Positions 23,723 through 35,796 of a DNA stretch of 64,000 nt are shown piece by piece. Position 1 is the first letter of the stretch; the number at the start of each line of letters is the position of its first letter. The stretch comes from Rana temporaria. Taxonomy: Eukaryota > Chordata > Amphibia > Anura > Ranidae. Under the pieces are notes generated by a model. That model ran no database searches, was not told the origin of the DNA, and saw nothing but the letters and a program-made list of their open reading frames with translations. The translations under genes were made by a program, and so were the position numbers. The stretch spans positions 298,436,799 to 298,500,798 of the forward strand of contig NC_053491.1 in the NCBI RefSeq assembly GCF_905171775.1, given 5' to 3'.

Positions 23723-24824
23723 CTACTTGGAGGTAAGCTACTTCATACTTTCTAATCCAATTCTTGTTCTTCTGCCAAAAGAAAATGATTGATACTTTTG
23801 TCCCATCTTACATGACCCAAAACAAAGCTCTCTCTTGTGTTCCATTGCTGGTGAGAAAGTGCTTCCTGTTTTGGGCAATGTGGGAACAGGGTTAAATCTT
23901 CCAAATAAAAGTAGGAGCATCCAAGTGGACAGTTCTCTAATTTTAATGCTTTCAACTCAGTCAAACCACAGTACTTTACATTGTTTTAATACATGCAAGT
24001 GCTTCCTAGTTTGACTAAGGTGAGGAGCAGATTATCTACAACCAGAGCCACAATGAGTTTAACTAACAACCATTTCAGAAAAATCAGTGCACAAAACTCA
24101 GAACGGAGACCTTTTCAGTGACTACACATTAGAACAGTGCTCTTGTGTTTTTGGCATTGTGTAACCAGATTCACTTTGACAGAATGGTCCAGAAACTATT
24201 TGATGCAAACTCAGTTTCTTTGAAACATTTCCTAACAGACATAGATATTGAGATGAAAATAATCTTTGTTCTTGGTCTGACAATTTTGAGCTCTGTTTAG
24301 GGTTAGATAGTAATATGATTTCCAAGAGTTATTTGTAGTAGATTTGATTGAACAAATGGAACATTGTTTTTACATAGGTGATTTTTATGTCAGCAAATAA
24401 GTCAAAGAAAAGTCTTGTATTTTACAAGAATACTTTAGATTTTCATTGCTATAGAACCCTTGATTCATATTGCTCTCAAGAAGTTTCAAAACATGCACAA
24501 CTTGGATTATTCTTAATTACAATGGCTTTTAGCTTAAATATAACTGCCATATTGGCCTATATATTATTTTTCCAAATTTTTACATAAATGAAAAGTAAAA
24601 AATACACAGAAATGTCTTACTCCCAAACACTCCCCTTTTTTATTCAAAATTAAAATGGCTAAAATCAGCTGTGGGATACACCTCTGATTAGCATGTTCAC
24701 TAAAAAGATGCCCTATTGTTATGCAGAGATTGTTCCTGCTACCAGCTGTGGATTGTGCGGCACTGTCCTATTTTCATTTGGCCCACTGGAATGTGCTCCT
24801 CCCTCTGCATAACAAAATAAAACC

Positions 24825-24827
24825 TGA
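24825..24827. other. Left target-site duplication of the MITE (TGA, mutated from TTA)
   Basis: Empty-site monomers carry TTA between aaaacc and ctgattactg. Here the left copy reads TGA, one substitution away. The length arithmetic (1226 + 491 + 3 = 1720) supports a 3-bp duplication. Confidence 0.8.
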
Positions 24828-24862
24828 GGCCCCATACACACGAGAGGATTTATCCGCAGATA
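24828..24862 (+). repeat. MITE left terminal inverted repeat
   Basis: The first 14 bases match the reverse complement of the right end exactly. The match continues to about 35 bp with four mismatches and includes the subterminal motif tatccgcagata. Confidence 0.9.
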
Positions 24863-24898
24863 CGGTCCAGCGGACCGTATCCGCGGATAAATCCTCTC
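24842..24898. repeat. MITE internal hairpin 1
   Basis: Two 27-bp arms (24842-24868 and 24872-24898) are reverse complements with one mismatch around a 3-base loop. They carry the motif ggatttatccgc-ggat that recurs several times in the element. Confidence 0.9.
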
Positions 24899-24910
24899 AA
24901 AGATTTCAGA

Positions 24911-24954
24911 GGATTTCTATGCGATGGCGTGTACACACCATCGCATTGAAATCC
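24911..24954. repeat. MITE internal palindrome 2
   Basis: Two 22-bp arms (24911-24932 and 24933-24954) are reverse complements with two mismatches and no loop. The centre is gtgtacac. Confidence 0.88.
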
Positions 24955-25088
24955 GCGCTGAAATCCTCTGCCGATGACGTGTCGCACCGTCGCCGCTATT
25001 ATGACGCGGCGACGTGCGCGACGCTGTCATATAAGGAATTCCACGCATGCGTCAAGTCATTACGACGCGTGCGGGGAATCCCTTTAGA

Positions 25089-25131
25089 CGGATGGATCCG
25101 GTAAGTCTGTACAGACGAGCGGATCCATCCG
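25089..25131. repeat. MITE internal hairpin 3
   Basis: Perfect 12-bp arms cggatggatccg (25089-25100) and cggatccatccg (25120-25131) enclose a second perfect palindrome, gtctgtacagac (25105-25116). Confidence 0.88.
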
Positions 25132-25143
25132 TTGGAATGGATT

Positions 25144-25190
25144 CCAGCAGATGGATTTGTTGAGCATGTCAGCAAATATCCATCTGCTGG
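25144..25190. repeat. MITE internal hairpin 4
   Basis: Perfect 13-bp arms ccagcagatggat (25144-25156) and atccatctgctgg (25178-25190). The pairing extends outward to ggatt/aatcc with a 1-base gap. Confidence 0.88.
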
Positions 25191-25283
25191 AAATCCATCC
25201 CAGGGGAGATTTATCTGCGGATAAATATCCCACGGAGTGTACACACCATAGAATCTATCCGCTGAAACCCGTTTGCACGGATT

Positions 25284-25318
25284 TATCTGCGGATAGATTC
25301 TATGGTGTGTATGGGGCC
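25284..25318 (-). repeat. MITE right terminal inverted repeat
   Basis: This is the reverse complement of the left end: 14 bp exact, then about 21 bp with four mismatches. Confidence 0.9.
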
Positions 25319-25321
25319 TTA
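25319..25321. other. Right target-site duplication of the MITE (TTA)
   Basis: TTA directly follows the right terminal repeat, and satellite sequence (ctgattactg) resumes at 25322. Confidence 0.85.
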
Positions 25322-25442
25322 CTGATTACTGATTGTTTAATGATGTATACCACCTGGTTTATAAAGTGTTGGGCGATAGAGAGAAGTAGGTGGATGCTTA
25401 AACAGGACCTGAACATAAATACATGAGAACAATCAATGTTTG

Positions 25443-26668
25443 CTACTTGGAGGTAAGCTGCTTCATACTTTCTAATCCAATTCTTGTTCTTCTGCCAAAA
25501 GAAAATGATTGATACTTTTGTCCCATCTTACATGACCCAAAACACAGCTCTCTCTTGTGTTCCATTGCTGGTGAGAAAGTGCTTCCTGTTTTGGGCAATG
25601 TGGGAACAGGGTTAAATCTTCCAGATAAAAGTAGGAGCATCCAAGTGGACAGTTCTCTAATTTTAATGCTTTCAACTCAGTCAAACCACAGTACTTTACA
25701 TTGTTTTAATACATGCAAGTGCTTCCTAGTTTGACTAAGGTGAGGAGCAGATTATCTACAACCAGAGCCACAATGAGTTTAACTAACAACCATTTCAGAA
25801 AAATCAGTGCACAAAACTCAGAACGGAGACCTTTTCAGTGACTACATATTAGAACAGTGCTCTTGTGTTTTTGGCATTGTGTAACCAGATTCACTTTGAC
25901 AGAATGGTCCAGAAACTATTTGATGCAAACTCAGTTTCTTTGAAACATTTCCTAACAGACATAGATATTGAGATGAAAATAATCTTTGTTCTTGGTCTGA
26001 CAATTTTGAGCTCTGTTTAGGGTTAGATAGTAATATGATTTCCAAGAGTTATTTGTAGTAGATTTGATTGAACAAATGGAACATTGTTTTTACATAGGTG
26101 ATTTTTATGTCAGCAAAAAAGTCAAAGAAAAGTCTTGTATTTTACAAGAATACTTTAGATTTTCATTGCTGTAGAACCCTTGATTCATATTGCTCTCAAG
26201 AAGTTTCAAAACATGCACAACTTGGATTATTCTTAATTACAATGGCTTTTAGCTTAAATCTAACTGCGATCTTGGCCTATATATTATTTTTCCAAATTTT
26301 TACATAAATGAAAAGTAAAAAATACACAGAAATGTCTTATTCCCAAACACTCCCCTTTTTTATTCAAAATTAAAATGGCTAAAATCAGCTGTGGGATACA
26401 CCTCTGATTAGCATGTTCACTAAAAAGATGCCCTATTGTTATGCAGAGATTGTTCCTGCTACCAGCTGTGGATTGTGCGGCACTGCCCTATTTTCATTTG
26501 GCCCACTGGAATGTGCTCCTCCCTCTGCATATCAAAATAAAACCTTACTGATTACTGATTGGTTTATGGTGTATACCACCTGGTTTATAAAGCGTTGGAC
26601 GATAGAGAGAAGTAAGTGGATGCTTAAACAGGGACTGAACATAAATACATGAGAACAATCGCTGTTTG
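25443..26668 (+). repeat. Monomer 28, L
   Basis: Head B with C327, tttttggc, aagagttat, aaaaaag, tgt, gcgatc. gcatatc removes the S-frame stop. Tail P with gactg. Third L in a row. Confidence 0.97.
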
Positions 26669-27372
26669 CTACTTGGAGGTAAGCTGCTTCATACTTTCTA
26701 ATCCATTTCTTGTTCTTCTGCCAAAAGAAAATGATTGATACTTTTGTCCCATCTTACATGACCCAAAACAAAGCTCTCTCTTGTGTTCCATTGCTGGTGA
26801 GAAAGTGCTTCCTGTTTTGGGCAATGTGGGAACAGGGTTAAATCTTCCAGATAAAAGTAGGAGCATCCAAGTGGACAGTTCTCTAATTTTAATGCTTTCA
26901 ACTCAGTCAAACCACAGTACTTTACATTGTTTTAATACATGCAAGTGCTTCCTTGTTTGACTAAGGTGAGGAGCAGATTATCTACAACCAGAGCCACAAT
27001 GAGTTTAACTAACAACCATTTCAGAAAAATCAGTGCACAAATCTCAGAACGGAGACCTTTTCAGTGACTACATATTAGAACAGTGCTCTTGTAATTTGGG
27101 CATTGTGTAACCAGATTCACTTTGACAGAATAATGAAAAATTTTATGCAGAGATTGTTCCTGCTACCAGCTGTGAATTGTGCGGCACTGCCCTATTTTCA
27201 TTTGGCCCACTGGAATGTGCTCCTCCCTCTGCATAACAAAATAAAACCTTACTGATTACTGATTGGTTAATGATGTATACCACCTGGTTTATAAAGTGTT
27301 GGGCGATAGAGAGAAGTAAGTGGATGCTTAAACAGGACCTGAACATAAATACATGAGAACAATCGATGTTTG
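26669..27372 (+). repeat. Monomer 29, S
   Basis: Head A with aacaaa, no gtcgac. gtaatttggg block change, tail R. Confidence 0.97.
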
Positions 27373-28598
27373 CTACTTGGAGGTAAGCTGCTTCATACTT
27401 TCTAATCCAATTCTTGTTCTTCTGCCAAAAGAAAATGATTGATACTTTTGTCCCATCTTACATGACCCAAAACACAGCTCTCTCTTGTGTTCCATTGCTG
27501 GTGAGAAAGTGCTTCCTGTTTTGGGCAATGTGGGAACAGGGTTAAATCTTCCAGATAAAAGTAGGAGCATCCAAGTGGACAGTTCTCTAATTTTAATGCT
27601 TTCAACTCAGTCAAACCACAGTACTTTACATTGTTTTAATACATGCAAGTGCTTCCTAGTTTGACTAAGGTGAGGAGCAGATTATCTACAACCAGAGCTA
27701 CAATGAGTTTAACTAACAACCATTTCAGAAAAATCAGTGCACAAAACTCAGAACGGAGACCTTTTCAGTGACTACATATTAGAACAGTGCTCTTGTGTTT
27801 TGGGCATTGTGTAACCAGATTCACTTTGATAGAATGGTCCAGAAACTATTTGATGCAAACTCAGTTTCTTTGAAACATTTCCTAACAGACATAGATATTG
27901 AGATGAAAATAATCTTTGTTCTTGGTCTGACAATTTTGAGCTCTGTTTAGGGTTAGATAGTAATATGATTTCCAAGATTTATTTGTAGTACATTTGATTG
28001 AACAAATGGAACTTTGTTTTTACATAGGTGATTTTTATGTCAGCAAATAAGTCAAAGAAAAGTCTTGTATTTTACAAGAATACTTTAGATTTTCATTGCT
28101 ATAGAACCCTTGATTCATATTGCTCTCAAGAAGTTTCAAAACATGCACAACTTGGATTATTCTTAATTACAATGGCTTTTAGCTTAAATCTAACTGCCAT
28201 CTTGGCCTATATATTATTTTTCCAAATTTTTACATAAATGAAAAGTAAAACATACACAGAAATGTCTTACTCCCAAACACTCCCCTTTTTTATTCAAAAT
28301 TAAAATGGCTAAAATCAGCTGTGGGATACACCTCTGATTAGCATGTTCACTAAAAAGATGCCCTATTGTTATGCAGAGATTGTTCCTGCTACCAGCTGTG
28401 GATTGTGCGGCACTGCCCTATTTTCATTTGGCCCACTGGAATGTGCTCCTCCCTCTGCATAACAAAATAAAACCTTACTGATTACTGATTGGTTAATGGT
28501 GTATACCACCTGGTTTATAAAGCGTTGGACGATAGAGAGAAGTAAGTGGATGCTTAAACAGGAACTGAACATAAATACATGAGAACAATCGTTGTTTG
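27373..28598 (+). repeat. Monomer 30, L
   Basis: Twin of the monomer at 201 (tttgatagaatgg, ending aatcgttg). Private aaaacatacac. Confidence 0.97.
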
Positions 28599-29302
28599 CT
28601 ACTTGGAGGTAAGCTGCTTCATACTTTCTAATCCATTTCTTGTTCTTCTGCCAAAAGAAAATGATTGATACTTTTGTCCCATCTTACATGACCCAAAATA
28701 AAGCTCTCTCTTGTGTTCCATTGCTGGTGAGAAAGTGCTTCCTGTTTTGGGCAATGTGGGAACAGGGTTAAATCTTCCAGATAAAAGTAGGAGCATCCAA
28801 GTCGACAGTTCTCTAATTTTAATGCTTTCAACTCAGTCAAACCACAGTACTTTACATTGTTTTAATACATGCAAGTGCTTCCTTGTTTGACTAAGGTGAG
28901 GAGCAGATTATCTACAACCAGAGCCACAATGAGTTTAACTAACAACCATTTCAGAAAAATCAGTGCACAAATCTCAGAACGGAGACCTTTTCAGTGACTA
29001 CATATTAGAACAGTGCTCTTGTGTTTTGGGCATTGTGTAACCAGATTCACTTTGACAGAATAATGAAAAATTTTATGCAGAGATTGTTCCTGCTACCAGC
29101 TGTGAATTGTGCGGCACTGCCCTATTTTCATTTGGCCCACTGGAATGTGCTCCTCCCTCTGCATAACAAAATAAATCCTTACTGATTACTGATTGTTTAA
29201 TGATGTATACCACCTGGTTTATAAAGTGTTGGGCGATAGAGAGAAGTAGGTGGATGCTTAAACAGGACCTGAACATAAATACATGAGAACAATCAATGTT
29301 TG
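28599..29302 (+). repeat. Monomer 31, S
   Basis: Head A with gtcgac, tail Q. aaataaatcc beside the AATAAA signal. Confidence 0.97.
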
Positions 29303-30006
29303 CTACTTGGAGGTAAGCTGCTTCATACTTTCTAATCCAATTCTTGTTCTTCTGCCAAAAGAAAATGATTGATACTTTTGTCCCATCTTACATGACCCAA
29401 AACACAGCTCTCTCTTGTGTTCCATTGCTGGTGGGAAAGTGCTTCCTGTTTTGGGCAATGTGGGAACAGGGTTAAATCTTCCAGGTAAAAGTAGGAGCAT
29501 CCAAGTGGACAGTTCTCTAATTTTAATGCTTTCAACTCAGTCAAACCACAGTACTTTACATTGTTTTAATACATGCAAGTGCTTCCTAGTTTGACTAAGG
29601 TGAGGAGCAGATTATCTACAACCAGAGCTACAATGAGTTTAACTAACAACCATTTCAGAAAAATCAGTGCACAAATCTCAGAACGGAGACCTTTTCAGTG
29701 ACTACATATTAGAACAGTGCTCTTGTGTTTTGGGCATTGTGTAACCAGATTCACTTTGACAGAATAATGAAAAATTTTATGCAGAGATTGTTCCTGCTAC
29801 CAGCTGTGAATTGTGCGGCACTGCCCTATTTTCATTTAGCCCACTGGAATGTGCTCCTCCCTCTGCATAACAAAATAAAACTTTACTGATTACTGATTGG
29901 TTAATGATGTATACCACCTGGTTTATAAAGTGTTGGGCGATAGAGAGAAGTAAGTGGATGCTTAAACAGGACCTGAACATAAATACATGAGAACAATCGA
30001 TATTTG
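29303..30006 (+). repeat. Monomer 32, S
   Basis: Head B with gtgggaaag and ccaggtaaa, T374. atttagccc and actttact as in the monomer at 2130. Tail R'. Confidence 0.97.
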
Positions 30007-31232
30007 CTACTTGGAGGTAAGCTGCTTCATACTTTCTAATCCAATTCTTGTTCTTCTGCCAAAAGAAAATGATTGATACTTTTGTCCCATCTTACATGAC
30101 CCAAAACACAGCTCTCTCTTGTGTTCCATTGCTGGTGAGAAAGTGCTTCCTGTTTTGGGCAATGTGGGAACAGGGTTAAATCTTCCAGATAAAAGTAGGA
30201 GCATCCAAGTGGACAGTTCTCTAATTTTAATGCTTTCAACTCAGTCAAACCACAGTACTTTACATTGTTTTAATACATGCAAGTGCTTCCTAGTTTGACT
30301 AAGGTGAGGAGCAGATTATCTACAACCAGAGCTACAATGAGTTTAACTAACTACCATTTCAGAAAAATCAGTGCACAAAACTCAGAACGGAGACCTTTTC
30401 AGTGACTACATATTAGAACAGTGCTCTTGTGTTTTGGGCATTGTGTAACCAGATTCACTTTGACAGAATGGTCCAGAAACTATTTGATGCAAACTCAGTT
30501 TCTTTGAAACATTTCCTAACAGACATAGATATTGAGATGAAAATAATCTTTGTTCTTGGTCTGACAATTTTGAGCTCTGTTTAGGGTTAGATAGTAATAT
30601 GATTTCCAAGAGTTATTTGTAGTACATTTGATTGAACAAATGGAACATTGTTTTTACATAGGTGATTTTTATGTCAGCAAAAAAGTCAAAGAAAAGTCTT
30701 GTATTTTGCAAGAATACTTTAGATTTTCATTGCTGTAGAACCCTTGATTCATATTGCTCTCAAGAAGTTTCAAAACATGCACAACTTGGATTATTCTTAA
30801 TTACAATGGCTTTTAGCTTAAATCTAACTGCGATCTTGGCCTATATATTATTTTTCCAAATTTTTACATAAATGAAAAGTAAAAAATACACAGAAATGTC
30901 TTATTCCCAAACACTCCCCTTTTTTATTCAAAATTAAAATGGCTAAAATCAGCTGTGGGATACACCTCTGATTAGCATGTTCACTAAAAAGATGCCCTAT
31001 TGTTATGCAGAGATTGTTCCTGCTACCAGCTGTGAATTGTGCGGCACTGCCCTATTTTCATTTGGCCCACTGGAATGTGCTCCTCCCTCTGCATAACAAA
31101 ATAAAACCTTACTGATTACTGATTGGTTAATGATGTATACCACCTGGTTTATAAAGTGTTGGGCGATAGAGAGAAGTAAGTGGATGCTTAAACAGGACCT
31201 GAACATAAATACATGAGAACAATCGATGTTTG
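30007..31232 (+). repeat. Monomer 33, L
   Basis: Twin of the monomer at 2833 (aactaactacc, aagagttat, aaaaaag, gcgatc). Private ttttgcaag. Tail R. Confidence 0.97.
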
Positions 31233-32458
31233 CTACTTGGAGGTAAGCTGCTTCATACTTTCTAATCCAATTCTTGTTCTTCTGCCAAAAGAAAATGATT
31301 GATACTTTTGTCCCATCTTACATGACCCAAAACACAGCTCTCTCTTGTGTTCAATTGCTGGTGAGAAAGTGCTTCCTGTTTTGGGCAATGTGGGAACAGG
31401 GTTAAATCTTCCAGATAAAAGTAGGAGCATCCAAGTGGACAGTTCTCTAATTTTAATGCTTTCAACTCAGTCAAACCACAGTACTTTACATTGTTTTAAT
31501 ACATGCAAGTGCTTCCTAGTTTGACTAAGGTGAGGAGCAGATTATCTACAACCAGAGCTACAATGAGTTTAACTAACAACCATTTCAGAAAAATCAGTGC
31601 ACAAAACTCAGAACGGAGACCTTTTCAGTGACTACATATTAGAACAGTGCTCTTGTGTTTTGGGCATTGTGTAACCAGATTCACTTTGACAGAATGGTCC
31701 AGAAACTATTTGATGCAAACTCAGTTTCTTTGAAACATTTCCTAACAGACATAGATATTGAGATGAAAATAATCTTTGTTCTTGGTCTGACAATTTTGAG
31801 CTCTGTTTAGGGTTAGATAGTAATATGATTTCCAAGAGTTATTTGTAGTAGATTTGATTGAACAAATGGAACTTTGTTTTTACATAGGTGATTTTTATGT
31901 CAGCAAAAAAGTCAAAGAAAAGTCTTGTATTTTACAAGAATACTTTAGATTTTCATTGCTGTAGAACCCTTGATTCATATTGCTCTCAAGAAGTTTCAAA
32001 ACATGCACAACTTGGATTATTCTTAATTACAATGGCTTTTAGCTTAAATCTAACTGCGATCTTGGCCTATATATTATTTTTCCAAATTTTTACATAAATG
32101 AAAAGTAAAAAATACACAGAAATGTCTTATTCCCAAACACTCCCCTTTTTTATTCAAAATTAAAATGGCTAAAATCAGCTGTGGGATACACCTCTGATTA
32201 GCATGTTCACTAAAAAGATGCCCTATTGTTATGCAGAGATTGTTCCTGCTACCAGCTGTGGATTGTGCGGCACTGCCCTATTTTCATTTGGCCCACTGGA
32301 ATGTGCTCCTCCCTCTGCATAACAAAATAAAACCTTACTGATTACTGATTGTTTAATGATGTATACCACCTGGTTTATAAAGTGTTGGGCGATAGAGAGA
32401 AGTAGGTGGATGCTTAAACAGGACCTGAACATAAATACATGAGAACAATCAATGTTTG
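31233..32458 (+). repeat. Monomer 34, L
   Basis: Head B with gttcaattgc, aagagttat, aaaaaag, gcgatc. ggattg then tail Q. Confidence 0.97.
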
Positions 32459-33162
32459 CTACTTGGAGGTAAGCTGCTTCATACTTTCTAATCCAATTCT
32501 TGTTCTTCTGCCAAAAGAAAATGATTGATACTTTTGTCCCATCTTACATGACCCAAAACACAGCTCTCTCTTGTGTTCCATTGCTGGTGAGAAAGTGCTT
32601 CCTGTTTTGGGCAATGTGGGAACAGGGTTAAATCTTCCAGATAAAAGTAGGAGCATCCAAGTGGACAGTTCTCTAATTTTAATGCTTTCAACTCAGTCAA
32701 ACCACAGTACTTTACATTGTTTTAATACATGCAAGTGCTTCCTAGTTTGACTAAGGCGAGGAGCAGATTATCTACAACCAGAGCCACAATGAGTTTAACT
32801 AACAACCATTTCAGAAAAATCAGTGCACAAATCTCAGAACGGAGACCTTTTCAGTGACTACATATTAGAACAGTGCTCTTGTAACTTGGGCATTGTGTAA
32901 CCAGATTCACTTTGACAGAATAATGAAAAATTTTATGCAGAGATTGTTCCTGCTACCAGCTGTGAATTGTGCGGCACTGCCCTATTTTCATTTGGCCCAC
33001 TGGAATGTGCTCCTCCCTCTGCATAACAAAATAAAACCTTACTGATTACTGATTGGTTAATGATGTATACCACCTGGTTTATAAAGTGTTGGGCGATAGA
33101 GAGAAGTAAGTGGATGCTTAAACAGGACCTGAACATAAATACATGAGAACAATCGATGTTTG
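32459..33162 (+). repeat. Monomer 35, S
   Basis: Twin of the monomer at 7919 (aaggcgagg, gtaacttggg). Tail R. Confidence 0.97.
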
Positions 33163-34388
33163 CTACTTGGAGGTAAGCTGCTTCATACTTTCTAATCCAA
33201 TTCTTGTTCTTCTGCCAAAAGAAAATGATTGATACTTTTGTCCCATCTTACATGACCCAAAACACAGCTCTCTCTTGTGTTCCATTGCTGGTGAGAAAGT
33301 GCTTCCTGTTTTGGGCAATGTGGGAACAGGGTTAAATCTTCCAGATAAAAGTAGGAGCATCCAAGTGGACAGTTCTCTAATTTTAATGCTTTCAACTCAG
33401 TCAAACCACAGTACTTTACATTGTTTTAATACATGCAAGTGCTTCCTAGTTTGACTAAGGTGAGGAGCAGATTATCTACAACCAGAGCTACAATGAGTTT
33501 AACTAACAACCATTTCAGAAAAATCAGTGCACAAAACTCAGAACGGAGACCTTTTCAGTGACTACATATTAGAACAGTGCTCTTGTGTTTTGGGCATTGT
33601 GTAACCAGATTCACTTTGACAGAATGGTCCAGAAACTATTTGATGCAAACTCAGTTTCTTTGAAACATTTCCTAACAGACATAGATATTGAGATGAAAAT
33701 AATCTTTGTTCTTGGTCTGACAATTTTGAGCTCTGTTTAGGGTTAGATAGTAATATGATTTCCAAGATTTATTTGTAGTACATTTGATTGAACAAATGGA
33801 ACTTTGTTTTTACATAGGTGATTTTTATGTCAGCAAATAAGTCAAAGAAAAGTCTTGTATTTTACAAGAATACTTTAGATTTTCATTGCTATAGAACCCT
33901 TGATTCATATTGCTCTCAAGAAGTTTCAAAACATGCACAACTTGGATTATTCTTAATTACAATGGCTTTTAGCTTAAATCTAACTGCCATCTTGGCCTAT
34001 ATATTATTTTTCCAAATTTTTTCATAAATGAAAAGTAAAAAATACACAGAAATGTCTTACTCCCAAACACTCCCCTTTTTTATTCAAAATTAAAATGGCT
34101 AAAATCAGCTGTGGGATACACCTCTGATTAGCATGTTCACTAAAAAGATGCCCTATTGTTATGCAGAGATTGTTCCTGCTACCAGCTGTGGATTGTGCGT
34201 CACTGCCCTATTTTCATTTGGCCCACTGGAATGTGCTCCTCCCTCTGCATAACAAAATAAAACCTTACTGATTACTGATTGGTTAATGGTGTATACCACC
34301 TGGTTTATAAAGCGTTGGACGATAGAGAGAAGTAAGTGGATGCTTAAACAGGAACTGAACATAAATACATGAGAACAATCGCTGTTTG
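33163..34388 (+). repeat. Monomer 36, L
   Basis: Head B, private ttttttcataaatg (last codon of the L frame T to S), tail P with gcgtcac. Confidence 0.97.
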
Positions 34389-35092
34389 CTACTTGGAGGT
34401 AAGCTGCTTCATACTTTCTAATCCATTTCTTGTTCTTCTGCCAAAAGAAAATGATTGATACTTTTGTCCCATCTTACATGACCCAAAATAAAGCTCTCTC
34501 TTGTGTTCCAGTGCTGGTGAGAAAGTGCTTCCTGTTTTGGGCAATGTGGGAACAGGGTTAAATCTTCCAGATAAAAGTAGGAGCATCCAAGTCGACAGTT
34601 CTCTAATTTTAATGCTTTCAACTCAGTCAAACCACAGTACTTTACATTGTTTTAATACATGCAAGTGCTTCCTTGTTTGACTAAGGTGAGGAGCAGATTA
34701 TCTACAACCAGAGCCACAATGAGTTTAACTAACAACCATTTCAGAAAAATCAGTGCACAAATCTCAGAACGGAGACCTTTTCAGTGACTACATATTAGAA
34801 CAGTGCTCTTGTGTTTTGGGCATTGTGTAACCAGATTCACTTTGACAGAATAATGAAAAATTTTATGCAGAGATTGTTCCTGCTACCAGCTGTGAATTGT
34901 GCGGCACTGCCCTATTTTCATTTGGCCCACTGGAATGTGCTCCTCCCTCTGCATAACAAAATAAAACCTTACTGATTACTGATTGTTTAATGATGTATAC
35001 CACCTGGTTTATAAAGTGTTGGGCGATAGAGAGAAGTAGGTGGATGCTTAAACAGGACCTGAACATAAATACATGAGAACAATCAATGTTTG
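34389..35092 (+). repeat. Monomer 37, S
   Basis: Head A with G123 and gtcgac, tail Q. Confidence 0.97.
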
Positions 35093-35796
35093 CTACTTGG
35101 AGGTAAGCTGCTTCATACTTTCTAATCCAATTCTTGTTCTTCTGCCAAAAGAAAATGATTGATACTTTTGTTCCATCTTACATGACCCAAAACACAGCTC
35201 TCTCTTGTGTTCCATTGCTGGTGAGAAAGTGCTTCCTGTTTTGGGCAATGTGGGAACAGGGTTAAATCTTCCAGATAAAAGTAGGAGCATCCAAGTGGAC
35301 AGTTCTCTAATTTTAATGCTTTCAACTCAGTCAAACCACAGTACTTTACATTGTTTTAATACATGCAAGTGCTTCCTAGTTTGACTAAGGTGAGGAGCAG
35401 ATTATCTACAACCAGAGCTACAATGAGTTTAACTAACAACCATTTCAGAAAAATCAGTGCACAAAACTCAGAACGGAGACCTTTTCAGTGACTACATATT
35501 AGAACAGTGCTCTTGTGTTTTGGGCATTGTGTAACCAGATTCACTTTGACAGAATAATGAAACATTTTATGCAGAGATTGTTCCTGCTACCAGCTGTGAA
35601 TTGTGCGGCACTGCCCTATTTTCATTTGGCCCACTGGAATGTGCTCCTCCCTCTGCATAACAAAATAAAACTTTACTGATTACTGATTGGTTAATGATGT
35701 ATACCACCTGGTTTATAAAGTGTTGGGCGATAGAGAGAAGTAAGTGGATGCTTAAACAGGACCTGAACATAAATACATGAGAACAATCGATATTTG
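35093..35796 (+). repeat. Monomer 38, S
   Basis: Head B with ttttgttcc, gagcatcc, gaaacatttta, tail R' with actttact. Confidence 0.97.

Larger units (their letters stand above)
24828..25318. mobile_element. Non-autonomous PIF/Harbinger-like DNA transposon (MITE), 491 bp
   Basis: This block interrupts the L monomer that starts at 23723 and lengthens it by 494 bp, which equals 491 bp of element plus a 3-bp target duplication. The ends are perfect 14-bp terminal inverted repeats (ggccccatacacac), extending imperfectly to about 35 bp. The flanks are TGA on the left (24825-24827) and TTA on the right (25319-25321). Uninterrupted monomers read aaaacc-TTA-ctg here, so the duplication is TTA with one T-to-G change in the left copy. 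A TTA/TAA duplication with GGCC-type ends is typical of PIF/Harbinger. The interior is GC- and CpG-rich, unlike the satellite, and is built of stacked hairpins. It encodes no transposase: the open frames crossing it run into satellite sequence and resemble nothing I recognise. Confidence 0.9.
23723..25442 (+). repeat. Monomer 27, L interrupted by the MITE
   Basis: 1226 bp of L plus 494 bp (MITE and duplicated TTA). Head B start with aacaaa and C327. aagctacttc, ccaaataaa, tttttggc, aaatataact and cactgtcct are rare or private. Tail Q resumes at 25322. Confidence 0.97.

Noticed and set aside
24721..25104. 127-codon + strand frame and two more frames around 25 kb
   Set aside because: They run from satellite into the MITE's hairpins and are composed of its inverted repeats. 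No transposase motif is present.
26413..26652. 79-codon + strand frame (also at 52389 and 59064)
   Set aside because: It appears only where the stop TAA became TAT, and the added codons read through the polyadenylation signal and promoter region. This is readthrough, not a distinct gene.
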